NCBI GenBank assembly: GCA_902827055.1
Contig: CADEHD010000074.1
Span: forward strand, 1 to 8,688
Direction of reading: 5' to 3'
Length of the DNA: 8,688 nucleotides
Source of the DNA: an uncultured Chloroflexota bacterium
GTDB lineage: Bacteria > Chloroflexota > Dehalococcoidia > UBA2979
The position numbers were made by a program, and so were the translations under genes. The notes under the pieces were generated by a model, which saw only the letters and a list, made by a program, of their open reading frames with translations, was not told where the DNA came from and made no database searches. Below, piece by piece: positions 8,129 through 8,688 of the stretch (position 1 is its first letter; each line of letters opens with the position of its first letter).

Positions 8129-8403
8129 GAAATGAACATCCAGACAGGGGAGCAATACGGTCTTCCGTCGAAGTAGTAGTGGTGTGGACGGCGTGGACAG
8201 CGTACCTGCGTCAGGTTCAGCAGCCGTGTGGGGATCTTACTCGGAGTGGCGGGACGGCGTTCATGATCGCGGCGAGAGAGCGCGTAATTGAGGCGACGGC
8301 TCCTGCCGCGTCACGCCGGCCGCTTCGACCTACCCACAGCCCGGCACGCTTACCCACTGCTTCCCCAGACCTACCCACAGGCGGACTCCACGAAATGCGC
8401 ACA
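8101..8403. other. Candidate chromosomal replication origin (oriC)
   Basis: Non-coding region between the dnaA terminator and obg. On the plus strand three DnaA-box-like nonamers occur at 8330-8338 (CTACCCACA), 8350-8358 (TTACCCACT) and 8371-8379 (CTACCCACA). Each matches TTATCCACA at seven of nine positions, and their starts are 20 and 21 bp apart, about two helical turns. On the minus strand weaker boxes occur at 8235-8227, 8200-8192 (CTGTCCACG) and 8191-8183 (CCGTCCACA), six of nine each. A trio-like ACTACTACT and a less GC-rich stretch (8101-8160) follow the last one. Adjacency to dnaA supports an origin. The consensus used by this organism's DnaA is unknown, so this is a well-founded candidate, not a proven origin. 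Confidence 0.5.
8327..8380 (+). repeat. 13-bp direct repeat carrying DnaA-box-like cores
   Basis: GACCTACCCACAG occurs identically at 8327-8339 and 8368-8380. A degenerate middle copy, GCTTACCCACTGC, lies at about 8348-8360. The spacing is 41 bp overall, with the middle copy half-way, so the array looks iteron-like. Conservation beyond the nonamer (GAC before, G after) suggests selection or duplication of a binding site. Confidence 0.65.
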
Positions 8404-8474
8404 GGAATAAGCAGGTAACCAGAGTCGTTGGGGCCCCGCTCCTCGCGCCGCAGTGCCCCGACTCAGCGCACGCG

Positions 8475-8503
8475 AAAACGCCCGTTGCGACTGCAACGGG
8501 CGT
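8475..8503 (-). terminator. Intrinsic terminator of dnaA
   Basis: A perfect inverted repeat, ACGCCCGTTGC (8478-8488) and GCAACGGGCGT (8493-8503), with a 4-nt loop. On the minus strand the stem runs into TTTT (8478-8475), giving a Rho-independent terminator 28 nt beyond the dnaA stop. There is no T-run on the plus-strand side, so it acts in the dnaA direction. It implies that dnaA and obg are separate transcription units. Confidence 0.85.
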
Positions 8504-8530
8504 GCCGGCGAGGGCTGGCTAGGGGTCGCC

Positions 8531-8688
8531 TCAGGCGATGCGCCGCGACTGCTCGATCATCTCGCGCAGGCTGGAGACATCCCGCTTCGTCTCGGGGTCG
8601 ATCGCCAGCGAGCGCTCCATCTTGCGCCAGCCGTGGTGGACTGTGGAGTGGTCGCGACCACCGAGGGCAGCGCCGATTTCCATCAGCG
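8531..8688 (-). CDS. dnaA: Chromosomal replication initiator DnaA, C-terminal end (partial)
   Basis: The last 52 or so codons of dnaA; the rest lies beyond the right edge. The visible part is the end of domain IV, the DNA-binding helix-turn-helix. It includes the family signature GGRDHSTVHHGWRKM, where the RDHST motif contacts bases in the DnaA box. The protein ends in EMIEQSRRIA followed by TGA. The usual signature reads GGRDHSTVxHA; here His-Gly replaces His-Ala, a mild variation. The next gene downstream is obg rather than dnaN, with a terminator and box-rich region between. The identification is secure despite the short length. Confidence 0.93.
   Translation of the reverse strand, partial: LMEIGAALGGRDHSTVHHGWRKMERSLAIDPETKRDVSSLREMIEQSRRIA

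Noticed and set aside
8204..8216. Short inverted repeat ACCTG-CGT-CAGGT
   Set aside because: Arms of only five bases with no T-run or conserved operator match; such repeats are common by chance.
8179..8418. Plus-strand frame of 79 codons, and an overlapping minus-strand frame of 61 codons, in the dnaA-obg gap
   Set aside because: No ribosome-binding site or recognisable motif, and they overlap the box-like repeats. The region reads better as non-coding origin DNA.

Overview
The window is GC-rich and densely coded, with short gaps and no tRNA, rRNA, CRISPR or transposase visible. I read it as a bacterial contig, tentatively Chloroflexota or a similar deep-branching high-GC group. That is an inference from three things: an Obg GTPase with the C-terminal OCT domain, a signal-anchored M23 peptidase with a long Pro/Thr/Ala/Ser linker, and a moxR-DUF58-tgpA operon. 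All six complete or near-complete genes appear to start with GTG. The phylum is not proven.

Layout from right to left. The 3' end of dnaA (minus strand) enters at the right edge, stops at 8531 and is followed by a clear intrinsic terminator. The 440-bp gap 8088-8530 holds no convincing gene. It carries DnaA-box-like repeats about two helical turns apart, a second group of weaker boxes on the other strand, and a short DnaA-trio-like run beside a less GC-rich stretch, so it is a good oriC candidate. Next come obg and nadD, co-directional and 16 nt apart. A plus-strand M23 endopeptidase gene (4938-6197) converges on nadD; their two TAG stops share one CTAG. A 185-bp divergent intergenic region separates it from the minus-strand operon: MoxR ATPase, DUF58 protein and a TgpA-type membrane transglutaminase.

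The transglutaminase frame is abnormal. It matches TgpA for about 525 codons, up to just before the expected catalytic cysteine, then switches in frame to the second half of an RND efflux permease, which runs off the left edge. The switch lies in a GC-only tract near 926-946. Glutamate and lysine codon use changes across it, and the two halves have incompatible membrane topology. The simplest reading is a chimeric assembly joining two genomes, so bases 1 to about 940 should not be assigned to the same organism without read-level evidence.

Functionally the reliable part holds chromosome replication initiation (dnaA and putative origin), ribosome assembly and growth control (obg), NAD synthesis (nadD), cell-wall hydrolysis (M23) and an envelope-associated MoxR/DUF58/TgpA module. 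I see no clearly new biological system; the most rewarding items are the origin candidate and the chimeric junction.
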